DNA from: an uncultured Bacteroidia bacterium
GTDB taxonomy: Bacteria; Bacteroidota; Bacteroidia; Bacteroidales; ML635J-15
Assembly: GCA_902791865.1 (NCBI GenBank)
Contig: CADAXK010000003.1
Span: forward strand, 62,001 to 126,000
Length of the DNA stretch: 64,000 bases
Reading direction: 5' to 3'
In this document: positions 56,300 through 64,000 of the stretch, piece by piece
Numbering within the stretch: position 1 is the stretch's first letter
Layout: the number at the start of each line of letters is the position of its first letter
Program-made: the position numbers and the translations under genes
The notes under the pieces: model-generated
Seen by the model: the letters and a program-made list of their open reading frames with translations, nothing else
Told to the model about the DNA's origin: nothing
The model's database searches: none

Positions 56300-57115
56300 T
56301 TAGTTACCTAAATGGTCGCTGGCATCGATGCTCCAGTCGCTATGGTCTTCGCGGAAAATGTAATCGTATTTCTTTCCGTCTGGTGCTACTATTGCAAAAT
56401 AATCGAATTTGGAGAAATGGATTTTTTTGTTCTCTGTCTCAAAAACAGTAGGTTTTGGTTGATCTAACCGAGCAGCGACACTTGCTATTTTAACCCATTC
56501 GTAATTCTTTTTGTCCCAACCCCAAACGCCTATGTTCAACATCTGTTGCGATGAACTATTGGTCATTCTTATATTTTCGCTTGCTCCTCTCGGAAGTTTC
56601 TTCGATGTAAACACGTATGCATTGGGCGCATCGTAATAAGGCAACGGCTGCTGTGCCATATCAGCACCTTTGGTATAAACTGAGATTTCAATTTTAGCCA
56701 TACCTTTTTCAACCTTGAAGTCGTACTTGCTAGCATCCTTTGTCACTACGGCAAAGTAGCGGTACATTCCCAAGTCGGTAAATTTCTTGCCGAAGTTAGC
56801 ATCTGCATCGAATCCCAGAAGTGTCTCATTGCCAAGGCTTTCCCATTTCTGTGTTAATGGTGAATGTACGAAAACCTCAAACTGTATCGATTTGTACTTT
56901 GAATAGTTTACAATCTTAACATTGAAGCCAGCAACTTTTGAACCATTGCCAAACTTGTCGGAAACAGTGCGAGCATCAATCATCAATGCCGAATTGTCGC
57001 TGAATGCAGGCATTTCATAATTGCAATCAATAACAGGTTTTTCTTCTTGAGCAGAAAGTCCATTTAAAAAGAACATTGCTACAATGCAAAAAGCAATAAT
57101 CCTTATTGTTCTCAT
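56300..57115 (-). CDS. exported protein, function unknown
   Basis: A 271-residue protein with a cleavable signal peptide (MRTIRIIAFCIVAMFFLNGLSAQ). The mature part has repeated beta segments (SKYKSIQFEVFVHSP, YFAVVTKDASKYDF ... YFAIVAPDGKKYDY), which suggests two similar beta domains, one per half. No catalytic motif or sorting domain. Its ATG overlaps the stop of a nine-residue upstream ORF (ATGA). Located between the two LytTR genes. Confidence 0.75.
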   Translation of the reverse strand: MRTIRIIAFCIVAMFFLNGLSAQEEKPVIDCNYEMPAFSDNSALMIDARTVSDKFGNGSKVAGFNVKIVNYSKYKSIQFEVFVHSPLTQKWESLGNETLLGFDADANFGKKFTDLGMYRYFAVVTKDASKYDFKVEKGMAKIEISVYTKGADMAQQPLPYYDAPNAYVFTSKKLPRGASENIRMTNSSSQQMLNIGVWGWDKKNYEWVKIASVAARLDQPKPTVFETENKKIHFSKFDYFAIVAPDGKKYDYIFREDHSDWSIDASDHLGN

Positions 57116-57123
57116 TTTTCTTC

Positions 57124-57189
57124 AGCCGAGTTATATACCATGCGGCTCCGTCGGTTTTAAATTAATATTTGGTTAACGATGCAAATTTA
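57124..57189 (-). promoter_or_regulatory. leader element copy B
   Basis: Read leftwards: TAAATTTG (57182-57189, good -7), GCATCG, TTTAAAACCGACGG, GCCG ... CGGC stem with ATGGTATATAAC in the loop. The loop ATG (57141) opens MVYNSAEEK and its TGA overlaps the main ATG at 57115. Confidence 0.7.
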
Positions 57190-57301
57190 ACAACAATTAC
57201 ATAAAACCCATTAGCAAAATTAAAATTGTGCATATTTTCTATTTTTATGAATTAATATTTAAATATGCACAAAAGTAATGATGTGTTAACCAAGAAAATA
57301 A

Positions 57302-57538
57302 TTAATACTTATAACAATACCAACCTGTCTTATTTTCACCATTATAGTCAGGGTCTGCCTGATGAAGGTCATACTGATATTCTCCACAATTCTTATAGAT
57401 GCCTGTTACATCTTCCACTTCATCTTCAAGAACCACTACACCTGCTTCATAATATTTGCATTGGCAATATTTATGGCAAGATGACATGCCTAACAACAAA
57501 CCTGCAGTAGCTAAAATCACGAATAATAATTTTTTCAT
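57302..57538 (-). CDS. small cysteine-rich lipoprotein
   Basis: A 78-residue protein: signal peptide with lipobox (LLLGMSSC, Cys20) and a mature part of under 60 residues containing five further cysteines (CHKYCQCKYY, KNCGEYQY, GWYCYKY). Small and likely disulfide-bonded. Function unknown. Same leader element as its neighbours. Confidence 0.7.
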   Translation of the reverse strand: MKKLLFVILATAGLLLGMSSCHKYCQCKYYEAGVVVLEDEVEDVTGIYKNCGEYQYDLHQADPDYNGENKTGWYCYKY

Positions 57539-57548
57539 TTTCTTTTTT

Positions 57549-57612
57549 GCCGGTTATATCCCATCGGCCCGTCGGTTTTTAGTTAAAATAAAATTATACG
57601 GACGCAAAGGTC
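57549..57612 (-). promoter_or_regulatory. leader element copy C
   Basis: Read leftwards: GACCTTTG (weak -7, 57605-57612), GCGTCCG, AAAACCGACGG, stem GCCG/CGGC with loop ATGGGATATAAC. The loop ATG (57564) opens MGYNRQKRK and its TGA overlaps the main ATG (ATGA at 57538). Stem and spacing match copy B although the bases around them differ. Confidence 0.65.
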
Positions 57613-57766
57613 AGCAAATAAGGGATATAGAAAATCATTGACGAAAACATCACGGCAAATTGTGTAAAAATCACAGGAAAATATGTAGATAAAGGGAACA
57701 AATGTTTGTTCGCAACCTATAATCACAAATCAAATCAAGCAGTAATCTCATAAGGACATTATTGTG

Positions 57767-57872
57767 CGACCTCGCTGAGGTCGAATGTGTTTATATCTTC
57801 TTGTTTTATAAATGTTTGACCTCTCCGAGGTCTACTTTCAAACGACATATATTACGACCTCAGCGAGGTCGT
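57767..57872. repeat. three GACCTC-N3-GAGGTC palindromes
   Basis: Perfect palindromes at 57768-57782 (spacer GCT), 57818-57832 (TCC) and 57856-57870 (AGC), with 35 and 23 bases between them in an otherwise AT-rich 370-base gap. They lie downstream of LytTR gene 2, read leftwards, so they could end its transcript or bind a protein. Confidence 0.7.
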
Positions 57873-57909
57873 ATAGTTATTTCAGTATAAGATACCGATT
57901 ACCATCGAT

Positions 57910-58488
57910 TTATCTTTGCTTTCCAATCCTCATATCAAATTCTGTTTTCCGTCCCTCCGAAACATAAAACGGCTTTGAAACATTCTTCAAATAAATTTCT
58001 TCGCCCTGTACCTTATGTATATAGTCGAGGTTTATGATTTGGTTCTTGTTGATTTGCAGGAAATTGCCGGCAAGCTGTTCGAGTATGGCATCGAAGCTGC
58101 TATATACCGAATCGGTCTTATGCTGGTCGGCATAATGTATAATCTTCACTCGCGAATCGCCAGCACCCGACTGCTCGAACGTCTGCGACGATATATGCGT
58201 TATGGAAGTGGCATTTACTTTCAAGTTGCTGACATTCAGGAGCTGCCGACCGCTGGAATCCTTGTCGTTCAGAATGATATGCGTTTCCTTCTGTTGCAAT
58301 GCTACAAGCTGTTGCTCAAGCGTTTCGACCTTTGCCTCGAGTTCGGCGACACGTATTTTCATTGTCTTTTCCTCTTCTCGCGCCTTACGGCTGAACATCC
58401 GTCTCAAGTCGGGAATGCAGACACTAAGCAGGCATATTATAACAATGGTGCCAATAACGCTGAAAAGTACAGTCAGAAAGATTTCCAT
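57910..58488 (-). CDS. membrane-bound LytTR transcription regulator (2)
   Basis: A 192-residue paralogue of the protein at 55540: one N-terminal membrane helix, a coiled coil (ELEAKVETLEQQLVALQQ) and a LytTR domain (VKIIHYADQHKTDSVYSSFDAILEQLAGNFLQINKNQIINLDYIHKVQGEEIYL, split here only by reading). Both lack a receiver domain. It probably forms dimers through the coiled coil. It begins the minus-strand locus that runs to 54882. Confidence 0.85.
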   Translation of the reverse strand: MEIFLTVLFSVIGTIVIICLLSVCIPDLRRMFSRKAREEEKTMKIRVAELEAKVETLEQQLVALQQKETHIILNDKDSSGRQLLNVSNLKVNATSITHISSQTFEQSGAGDSRVKIIHYADQHKTDSVYSSFDAILEQLAGNFLQINKNQIINLDYIHKVQGEEIYLKNVSKPFYVSEGRKTEFDMRIGKQR

Positions 58489-58505
58489 AGTTCAATTTTT
58501 GCTTG

Positions 58506-58513
58506 CAAATGTA
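58506..58513 (-). promoter_or_regulatory. -7 element for LytTR gene 2
   Basis: TACATTTG on the minus strand, 17 bases before the ATG. Confidence 0.5.
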
Positions 58514-58614
58514 AGCAAAAAACAAGCAGGTTATTTACAAAAAATGTAGAGTTCTCTACGAGTTAGCAACTGTTATTTACATTGTAGTTCTTTACAAATG
58601 CAAACAAAAGCGGC

Positions 58615-59232
58615 TTACTTCGTTGTCGCAGCAATCCTGAAGCCTACCCACGGCGACGGCATTGAGGATTCTTTGTCTGCCCAGTTGTTGCCAAGTGCAG
58701 TTCCGTCCGATGTCATTTCCGAAACATTGCCGATAGTGTTGGCGGAAATTCCTTTGGGTCCTAAAAAGTCAGCTTGTGGCTCTAATACGGTACAGGTCGA
58801 TGCAAAAGTCTTCCATTCCGCTTCGGTTGGCAGACGGAACTCAATATTTTGATACTTGCGTTTTTTCTCGCTGTTATACTTTTCTGTCAGCCATTTGCAA
58901 AATTCTTCTGCCGATTTCTTGTCGATGTTTACCACTGGATAGGAAAAGTAGGCGGGATGAGCATGATACAATTCTATAAACGGTTCGTTGTAGGCATATT
59001 TTGTATGCCATTTTAGTGTGTCGGGGTAGCATTTAGCATACAAGTCTTTCTTTCCGCTGTTTTTTATGTCTGAAATAAAATGCATGTACATTTCGTTGCT
59101 CACATCGTACTTCGACACATAAACATTGTCGGAAATTTTCACAAGTGACTTTTCAATGTCCTTTACCTTGACATTCTGTGCAGAAATCGCCATTGTCGCA
59201 AAAAACAAAACGGTTAAAACAAAAGTTCTCAT
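58615..59232 (-). CDS. short FGE/SUMF1-like exported protein
   Basis: A 205-residue protein with a signal peptide (MRTFVLTVLFFATMAISAQ). The mature part follows the formylglycine-generating-enzyme fold in short form: VSKYDVSNEMYMHFI, PVVNIDKKSAEEFCKWL, FRLPTEAEWKTFA, IGNVSEMTSDG and the end VGFRIA. It lacks the copper-binding active-site cysteine pair of true FGE and is much shorter than SUMF1 or GldK/GldJ. It is more likely a structural or ligand-binding relative than an enzyme. Confidence 0.75.
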   Translation of the reverse strand: MRTFVLTVLFFATMAISAQNVKVKDIEKSLVKISDNVYVSKYDVSNEMYMHFISDIKNSGKKDLYAKCYPDTLKWHTKYAYNEPFIELYHAHPAYFSYPVVNIDKKSAEEFCKWLTEKYNSEKKRKYQNIEFRLPTEAEWKTFASTCTVLEPQADFLGPKGISANTIGNVSEMTSDGTALGNNWADKESSMPSPWVGFRIAATTK

Positions 59233-59303
59233 TGTATATTTTTTTTATGTTATCTTAGACAAAACGACAGAAGTTGAATATTATTGTGTGGTATGATTTT
59301 TTT

Positions 59304-59516
59304 ATGATTATCCGCAATTTGTTCCAAAGGAGATTCCGCATAAGCGAACTCACAAGGCTCGTTCCTACGCCTGTTCGTTCTGCTTTGTGGAATGACTCCA
59401 GGGGCGTCATTTCGGAAGTTATGATGAATCAGCGATACGGAACGGTGAGCTGCGAGAATCAAACTGTCCGAAATCTCCTTCGGGTTCATTGTTTTATGAT
59501 AATTGCGGATAATCAT
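59304..59516. repeat. 213-bp palindromic MITE-like element
   Basis: Perfect 16-bp terminal inverted repeats ATGATTATCCGCAATT (59304-59319) and its complement (59501-59516), with further pairing just inside (CCAAAGGAGATT near 59324 with AATCTCCTTCGG near 59473). The interior is richer in GC than the flanks and has no transposase. No clear target-site duplication. Open frames cross it on both strands but have no coding character. Confidence 0.65.
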
Positions 59517-59580
59517 TAATATTTTTGTCTGTTGGATTTGTACATTTTTGAATGTCTTTTTGATGATTAATAAAATTGAA

Positions 59581-59611
59581 TTTGCCACCTTATATTAAAT
59601 GTATATATTTG
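59581..59611 (+). promoter_or_regulatory. promoter of rfbACD
   Basis: TTTG (59581-59584), 19-base spacer, TATATTTG (59604-59611): the best match to the Bacteroidetes consensus in the window. The predicted leader is about 12 nt. Confidence 0.7.
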
Positions 59612-59629
59612 CAGACACTAAAACGAAAC

Positions 59630-60502
59630 ATGATGAAAGGTATAATTTTAGCTGGTGGTGCTGGAACTCGTCTGCACCCGATGACAATAAGCATTTCGAA
59701 GCAAATAATTCCAGTTTACGACAAGCCGATGATTTACTATCCGCTTTCTACGCTGATGTTGGCGGGAATCCGCGAAGTTTTGATAATTTCAACTCCGCAG
59801 GATATTGGACTGTACGAAAAGCTTTTCGGTGATGGTTCGCAACTCGGAATGAACATACAATACAAGATTCAACCTTCGCCGGATGGACTTGCGCAGGCAT
59901 TCATACTAGGTGAGGAATTCATTGGCAACGATAAGGTTTGCCTCGTGCTTGGCGACAATATTTTCTATGGCCAGAGTTTCGGACAGCAATTGACTGATGC
60001 TGCAAAAATAGAGGATGGTGCAATTATCTTCGGTTACTATGTGAACGATCCGGAAAGATACGGTGTTGCAGAATTCGACAAGGACGGCAAAGTGATTTCC
60101 ATCGAGGAAAAGCCGGAACATCCAAAGTCAAATTACGCAGTTACAGGACTTTACTTCTACTCGAATGATGTCGTTGCAAAGGCAAAGAGTTTGAAACCAT
60201 CGAAGCGTGGCGAACTTGAAATCACCGACCTCAACAACTTGTACCTAAAAGAAGACAGATTGCAAATCAAGCTTCTAGGTCGTGGTTTTGCTTGGCTCGA
60301 CACAGGAACGCCAGACAGTCTGTTGCAGGCATCGAACTTCATTGAGACAATCGAGCATCGTCAGGGCTTGAAGGCATCATGTATTGAGGAGATCGCTTAT
60401 CGCAAAGGCTTCATAAACAAGGAACAGCTTGCAGTCCTTGCCGAAAAACTTTCGAAGAGCAACTACGGAAAATATTTGTTGAGAATCGTAAACGAAAAAT
60501 AG
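59630..60502 (+). CDS. rfbA: glucose-1-phosphate thymidylyltransferase
   Basis: A 291-residue enzyme making dTDP-glucose from dTTP and glucose 1-phosphate. The signature [16 protein letters not shown], the Lys of [16 protein letters not shown] and [10 protein letters not shown] are intact. First gene of an rfbA-rfbC-rfbD unit; rfbB (4,6-dehydratase) is not in the window. The ATG at 59630 (MMKG) fits the promoter; the longer frame from 59576 starts upstream of it. Confidence 0.94.
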   Translation: MMKGIILAGGAGTRLHPMTISISKQIIPVYDKPMIYYPLSTLMLAGIREVLIISTPQDIGLYEKLFGDGSQLGMNIQYKIQPSPDGLAQAFILGEEFIGNDKVCLVLGDNIFYGQSFGQQLTDAAKIEDGAIIFGYYVNDPERYGVAEFDKDGKVISIEEKPEHPKSNYAVTGLYFYSNDVVAKAKSLKPSKRGELEITDLNNLYLKEDRLQIKLLGRGFAWLDTGTPDSLLQASNFIETIEHRQGLKASCIEEIAYRKGFINKEQLAVLAEKLSKSNYGKYLLRIVNEK

Positions 60503-60507
60503 CAGAA

Positions 60508-61056
60508 ATGACTGTAACAGATACCTTTATAAAGGATTTGAAGATTATTGAACCGAAAGTTTTCGGCGACCAGAGAGGATATTTTTTCGAGACATGGAAT
60601 AAATCCGTTTTCGAAGCGGCTGGAATCAACTTTGTCCCCGTTCAGCAGAACGAATCAAGTTCGACATACGGAGTTGTGCGCGGATTGCATTTCCAGCTTA
60701 ACCCGTATTCTCAAGCAAAGCTTGTTCGCTGTGTTGTTGGTAAGGTTCTCGATGTGGCTGTCGATATTCGCAAAGGTTCACCGACCTACGGCAAGCATCT
60801 TTCGGTGGAACTTTCAGAGGAAAACAAGCGTCAGTTCCTTATTCCTCGAGGATTTGCTCATGGATTTTCGGTTCTGTCCGACTATGCTGTGTTCGCATAT
60901 CTTTGCGACAATGCATACAACAAGGAAAGCGAAGGCGGTATAATCTTCAACGATCCGGAACTTGCCATCGATTGGAAGATCCCGCAGGATAAGATGATTT
61001 TCTCCGAAAGAGACATGAATCACCCAACATTAAGAGATGCAAAATTAAACTTCTAA
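60508..61056 (+). CDS. rfbC: dTDP-4-dehydrorhamnose 3,5-epimerase
   Basis: A 182-residue cupin-type epimerase. The catalytic His lies in VVRGLHFQ, followed by VDIRKGSPTYG and FLIPRGFAHGF. It converts dTDP-4-keto-6-deoxyglucose to the L-lyxo form for rhamnose synthesis. Five bases after rfbA, two before rfbD. Confidence 0.94.
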   Translation: MTVTDTFIKDLKIIEPKVFGDQRGYFFETWNKSVFEAAGINFVPVQQNESSSTYGVVRGLHFQLNPYSQAKLVRCVVGKVLDVAVDIRKGSPTYGKHLSVELSEENKRQFLIPRGFAHGFSVLSDYAVFAYLCDNAYNKESEGGIIFNDPELAIDWKIPQDKMIFSERDMNHPTLRDAKLNF

Positions 61057-61058
61057 AA

Positions 61059-61943
61059 ATGAAAAGAATACTCGTCATAGGCTGCAACGGACAACTAGGC
61101 AGCAAGATTCGCGATAACCATGAAATGGTTGCAAATGCTGAATTTGAATATGTTGATATTGACAAGCTTGATATATCAAATCTTGAGGCAACAACTAGCT
61201 TTTTCAGCGGTCAGCATTTCGATGTTGTAATAAATTGCGCAGCCTACACTGCTGTGGAAAAAGCTGAGGACGACCTCGAAAATGCAACTTTGGCAAATGC
61301 CGTTGCTCCGCGTAATCTTGCAAAATGCTCCAAAAAGTTCGGATTCAAGCTGATACATGTTTCTACCGACTATGTTTTCGATGGTAAGGCAAACACACCT
61401 TATTGCGAGGATGCACTGACAAATCCGCAGTCGGCATACGGCAGGACAAAGCTCGAAGGCGAGCAGAACATCACCGCCGAGAATTGCGATGCAGTCATCG
61501 TGCGTACGGCCTGGCTATATAGCGAGTACGGCAACAACTATGTGAAAACAATGATTCGCCTCGGTAGCGAAGGCAAGATAAAAGGCGTTGTGTTCGACCA
61601 GGTTGGTACTCCTACATACGCAGGAGATTTGGCAAAAGCATTGCTGAAAATCACAGACTTGTACCTCAATGCTGGCGAATGGCACGGCGGAATATATCAT
61701 TTTACCAACCGCGGTGTTTGCTCGTGGTACGACTTCACAATGCACATTTTCAGGCTTACGAAGATTGATGCCGAGGTAAAGCCTTTGCTTACAAGCGAAT
61801 ATCCTACCAAGGCAACCCGTCCGACCTACAGCGTGCTGAACACAAGAAAGATTTCAGAAACTTTTGGCATCAACATACCGTACTGGACAGATTCGCTGAG
61901 AGAGATGATTGACAGGTATTCGAAAATTAATGGACTGTGTTAA
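61059..61943 (+). CDS. rfbD: dTDP-4-dehydrorhamnose reductase
   Basis: A 294-residue extended SDR. It has GCNGQLGS at the N-terminus, INCAAYTAVEKAEDD, the active site STDYVFDG and YGRTKLEGE (Tyr-x3-Lys). It makes dTDP-L-rhamnose with NAD(P)H. Its last 14 bases overlap the following lipoprotein gene. Confidence 0.94.
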   Translation: MKRILVIGCNGQLGSKIRDNHEMVANAEFEYVDIDKLDISNLEATTSFFSGQHFDVVINCAAYTAVEKAEDDLENATLANAVAPRNLAKCSKKFGFKLIHVSTDYVFDGKANTPYCEDALTNPQSAYGRTKLEGEQNITAENCDAVIVRTAWLYSEYGNNYVKTMIRLGSEGKIKGVVFDQVGTPTYAGDLAKALLKITDLYLNAGEWHGGIYHFTNRGVCSWYDFTMHIFRLTKIDAEVKPLLTSEYPTKATRPTYSVLNTRKISETFGINIPYWTDSLREMIDRYSKINGLC

Positions 61944-62718
61944 GTCATATTGCTTTTTGTTACTTTTTGCGTTGGCTTTCTCTTCCTGCAGCAACGGTAT
62001 CCACTACAAGCAGGTAAGCGAGGACTTTTCCAACGTCGAGTCCACCGCCGACAAAAGCCATATCGACAGTATACTGAACCAGTTGCCAAAGTATTCCGAA
62101 ATTTGCAAGAACATCCGTCTTAACAATGTAAAGTTCAATGCCGACATCCTTTTTGATGTCAGAACTATTGACTTGTATCAAAACTCTAAAGAAACTGCCG
62201 TAGCTATGGGAATGCTGGTTGCTGACCTTGGCTATGCCAGGTACTTCGAGAGGGTGCAAATTTGCACCGATATACTTGATGCGACAAAGATGGCGGCGGA
62301 AAAACTGGCTGTCGAAAGCGATGTGTTTTCGGAATATGTGCCTCGGATAGAGGAGAATCTTAACGACGAGCAGGTGATTTTTGCAACCATCGACAGTTTG
62401 CTTGATGCAGATGTCATTGTGCCGTCCGAAAACGAGAAGTACGGAGTTTCGGCAATGTTCATCTGCGGATTCTGGTTGGAGGTTACATACCTTGGTCTTG
62501 ATGGCGAAGTGGCAGAAAATGATGCGAATATTAATTCTATGGAAAACCATTTTGCTGTATTGTACCAGATTAATGAACTTCTTGCTCAACTTTCCGATGC
62601 AGATGTAATCGAGAATATGAAAAGCGATTTCCGAAAACTGGAAGAAAATGGTGCGTCTTCTCCATCTTTGAAAACTGATGTAGAATCGATAAGGGGGAAG
62701 TTTGTTAAGGTTTTGTAA
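61930..62718 (+). CDS. lipoprotein, function unknown
   Basis: A 262-residue protein with a signal peptide and lipobox (LLFALAFSSC, Cys about 20). The mature part is acidic and almost entirely helical, without cysteines of note or a known motif. It starts inside the end of rfbD, so it is co-transcribed with the rhamnose genes, perhaps by chance of packing. Confidence 0.75.
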   Translation: MDCVKSYCFLLLFALAFSSCSNGIHYKQVSEDFSNVESTADKSHIDSILNQLPKYSEICKNIRLNNVKFNADILFDVRTIDLYQNSKETAVAMGMLVADLGYARYFERVQICTDILDATKMAAEKLAVESDVFSEYVPRIEENLNDEQVIFATIDSLLDADVIVPSENEKYGVSAMFICGFWLEVTYLGLDGEVAENDANINSMENHFAVLYQINELLAQLSDADVIENMKSDFRKLEENGASSPSLKTDVESIRGKFVKVL

Positions 62719-62886
62719 GTTATTGTGTGATAGTGTGTTGGCGTTTGGGGGCTTGTGAGGTCGTATGTTGATATTAACATTGCAATTTGTTTCTAATCAA
62801 GATTAAAGTCTTATTTTTGTTAATAATGTATGGGGTTGGGCGCGTCTCCGTTGATAAAAGCAAGAAAGTACTTGGTCGGAAAATAG
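62719..62886. other. short intergenic region before dnaB
   Basis: No gene or hairpin seen. Confidence 0.4.
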
Positions 62887-62894
62887 TAATTTTG
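62887..62894 (+). promoter_or_regulatory. -7 element for dnaB
   Basis: TAATTTTG, 20 bases before the ATG. Confidence 0.5.
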
Positions 62895-62914
62895 CAGTCC
62901 TAAAAAAAAGATTT

Positions 62915-64000
62915 ATGGCACAGGAAAAAGATACATCGAAGAAAGGGAAGAAGCGGGGCGCTGATGTTTTGGATGAATTGAATACCCTTTTGGGCAAGAT
63001 TCCTCCACAATCGCCTGAATTGGAGAAAGCAGTGTTGGGTGCAATTCTCATACAGTCGAGTGCAATATATGATATTATGAATATTATAAAGCCCGACAGT
63101 TTCTATATTCCGGCGCACCAGACCATATTTGCCACAATGATATCCCTTATGCAAGCGCAGAAGCCGATTGATTCTATAACCTTGTCGGAAGAACTTCGCA
63201 TCAAAGGTCAGCTCGAAGAGGTTGGCGGTCTTCCGTACATTTTGGAACTTACCGAACTAATAGGTACGGCTGCTCATTTGGAATACCATGCCAGAATTGT
63301 GCAGCAGAAATACATACAGCGCGAACTCATAAAGGCATCTACCGAAATACAGAAGATGTCGTATGACGAGACGAAGGATGTCGACGAGCTTATACAATTT
63401 GCCGAAGGTGAAATATTCAAAATATCGGAAGGCTCGATAAAGAAGGATTTGACAAGAATTGGTTCGTTGATGGAACCTGCCAAGAATGCTATTGACAAGG
63501 CCGCAAAGAACAAAGGCCAGTTGCGTGGTGTGCCATCTGGATTTACCGACCTCGACAGGCTTACCTCAGGTTGGCAGCCGTCAGACCTTATAATCATAGC
63601 CGCTCGTCCATCAATGGGTAAGACAGCATTTGTGTTGTCGATGGCGCGTAATATGGCTGTAGATCATCACAAGACTGTTGTTTTCTTTTCGCTTGAAATG
63701 TCATCTATGTCGCTTGTAAACAGACTTATAGCGGCAGAAATAGAGGTGTCGGGCGAAGCAATCAGAAATGGAGAACTTAGCGAGGAGGACTGGCGTTGTT
63801 TCGATTCAAAGCTAGAAAGACTGGGGTCAGCTCCGCTATTTATTGACGATACTCCGGCAATGTCGGTTTTTGAATTGCGTTCCAAGTGTCGCCGCCAGAA
63901 AGAAAGCAAGGAGGGGCTCGACATCATAATAATCGACTACCTGCAGCTTATGACATCAGGCGTGGACAACAAGGGAAGCCGTGAGCAGGAGGTAAGTACC
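62915..64000 (+). CDS. dnaB: replicative DNA helicase DnaB (partial)
   Basis: The first 362 residues; the gene runs off the window in frame. A basic N-terminal tail precedes the DnaB N-terminal domain (PPQSPELEKAVLGAIL...). The RecA-like helicase domain then starts at GVPSGFTDLDRLTSGWQPSDLIIIAARPSMGKTAF (Walker A GKT; written here only to mark the domain start at about residue 209) and reaches Walker B IIIIDYLQLM. It unwinds DNA at the replication fork as a hexamer and loads with primase. No intein is seen in the visible part. Confidence 0.95.
   Translation, partial: MAQEKDTSKKGKKRGADVLDELNTLLGKIPPQSPELEKAVLGAILIQSSAIYDIMNIIKPDSFYIPAHQTIFATMISLMQAQKPIDSITLSEELRIKGQLEEVGGLPYILELTELIGTAAHLEYHARIVQQKYIQRELIKASTEIQKMSYDETKDVDELIQFAEGEIFKISEGSIKKDLTRIGSLMEPAKNAIDKAAKNKGQLRGVPSGFTDLDRLTSGWQPSDLIIIAARPSMGKTAFVLSMARNMAVDHHKTVVFFSLEMSSMSLVNRLIAAEIEVSGEAIRNGELSEEDWRCFDSKLERLGSAPLFIDDTPAMSVFELRSKCRRQKESKEGLDIIIIDYLQLMTSGVDNKGSREQEVST

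Noticed and set aside
59250..59588. 112-codon minus-strand ORF with FRNDAPGVIPQSRTNRR-like sequence
   Set aside because: It spans the palindromic element and both inverted repeats; open frames through such repeats are common and the opposite strand is open as well.

Overview
The window comes from a chromosome of a Bacteroidetes bacterium, most likely of the order Bacteroidales. The evidence is: many putative promoters with the Bacteroidetes -7 element TAnnTTTG (several with TTTG about 19-20 bp upstream), start codons with no clear Shine-Dalgarno sequence, type IX secretion C-terminal domains of both kinds (type A at the end of the 9229-11118 protein, type B at the end of the 24990-32120 protein), a fused DAHP synthase/chorismate mutase, a ribosomal protein S16 with a long Ala/Glu tail, and a mutA-mutB methylmalonyl-CoA mutase pair.

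Layout. 1-4.7 kb: three exported proteins and, between the first two, a structured RNA that I read as a 6S-like RNA. 4.9-8.4 kb (minus): a short UvrA2-type ABC ATPase and the DAHP synthase/chorismate mutase. 8.5-13.3 kb (plus): PASTA protein, T9SS cargo protein, RluD pseudouridine synthase, a small unknown protein and a YgjP-type metallopeptidase. 13.3-17.9 kb (minus): a polyprenyl-phosphate sugar synthase overlapping a TMTC-like glycosyltransferase, then NhaC. 18.0-21.5 kb (minus): a tightly coupled FabZ-like / KAS / FabI-like / radical SAM operon that looks like a dedicated acyl-chain pathway. 21.6-24.5 kb: lone receiver protein, Era, RadC, S20. 25-32.1 kb: a giant T9SS adhesin. 32.5-36.6 kb: mutAB. 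36.6-46.4 kb (minus): a defence operon built around a type III restriction-modification system, with RloA/RloB-like proteins, a HEPN-like protein, an Abi-C protein and a TPR membrane protein interleaved with mod and res. 46.7-47.0 kb: small HNH-like protein behind a striking palindromic operator. 47.1-52.0 kb (minus): three tandem radical SAM proteins with the auxiliary cysteine cluster at the N-terminus plus a NeuD/PglD-like acetyltransferase. 52.3-54.8 kb: S16, RimM, Mrp, NifU-like. 54.9-59.2 kb (minus): two membrane-bound LytTR regulators interleaved with small exported proteins, three of which carry the same promoter-plus-leader element with a tiny upstream ORF. 59.6-62.7 kb: rfbACD (dTDP-rhamnose) and a lipoprotein. 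62.9 kb to the end: dnaB, cut by the window edge.

The items most worth follow-up are the shared leader/uORF element near the LytTR genes (with a possible fourth copy at 241-264), the four-gene acyl-chain operon with a radical SAM enzyme, the composite defence operon, and the three-radical-SAM cluster. No searches were run: all family assignments rest on motifs read by eye, and the RNA structures were paired by hand. No tRNA, rRNA, CRISPR array or intact insertion sequence was recognised.
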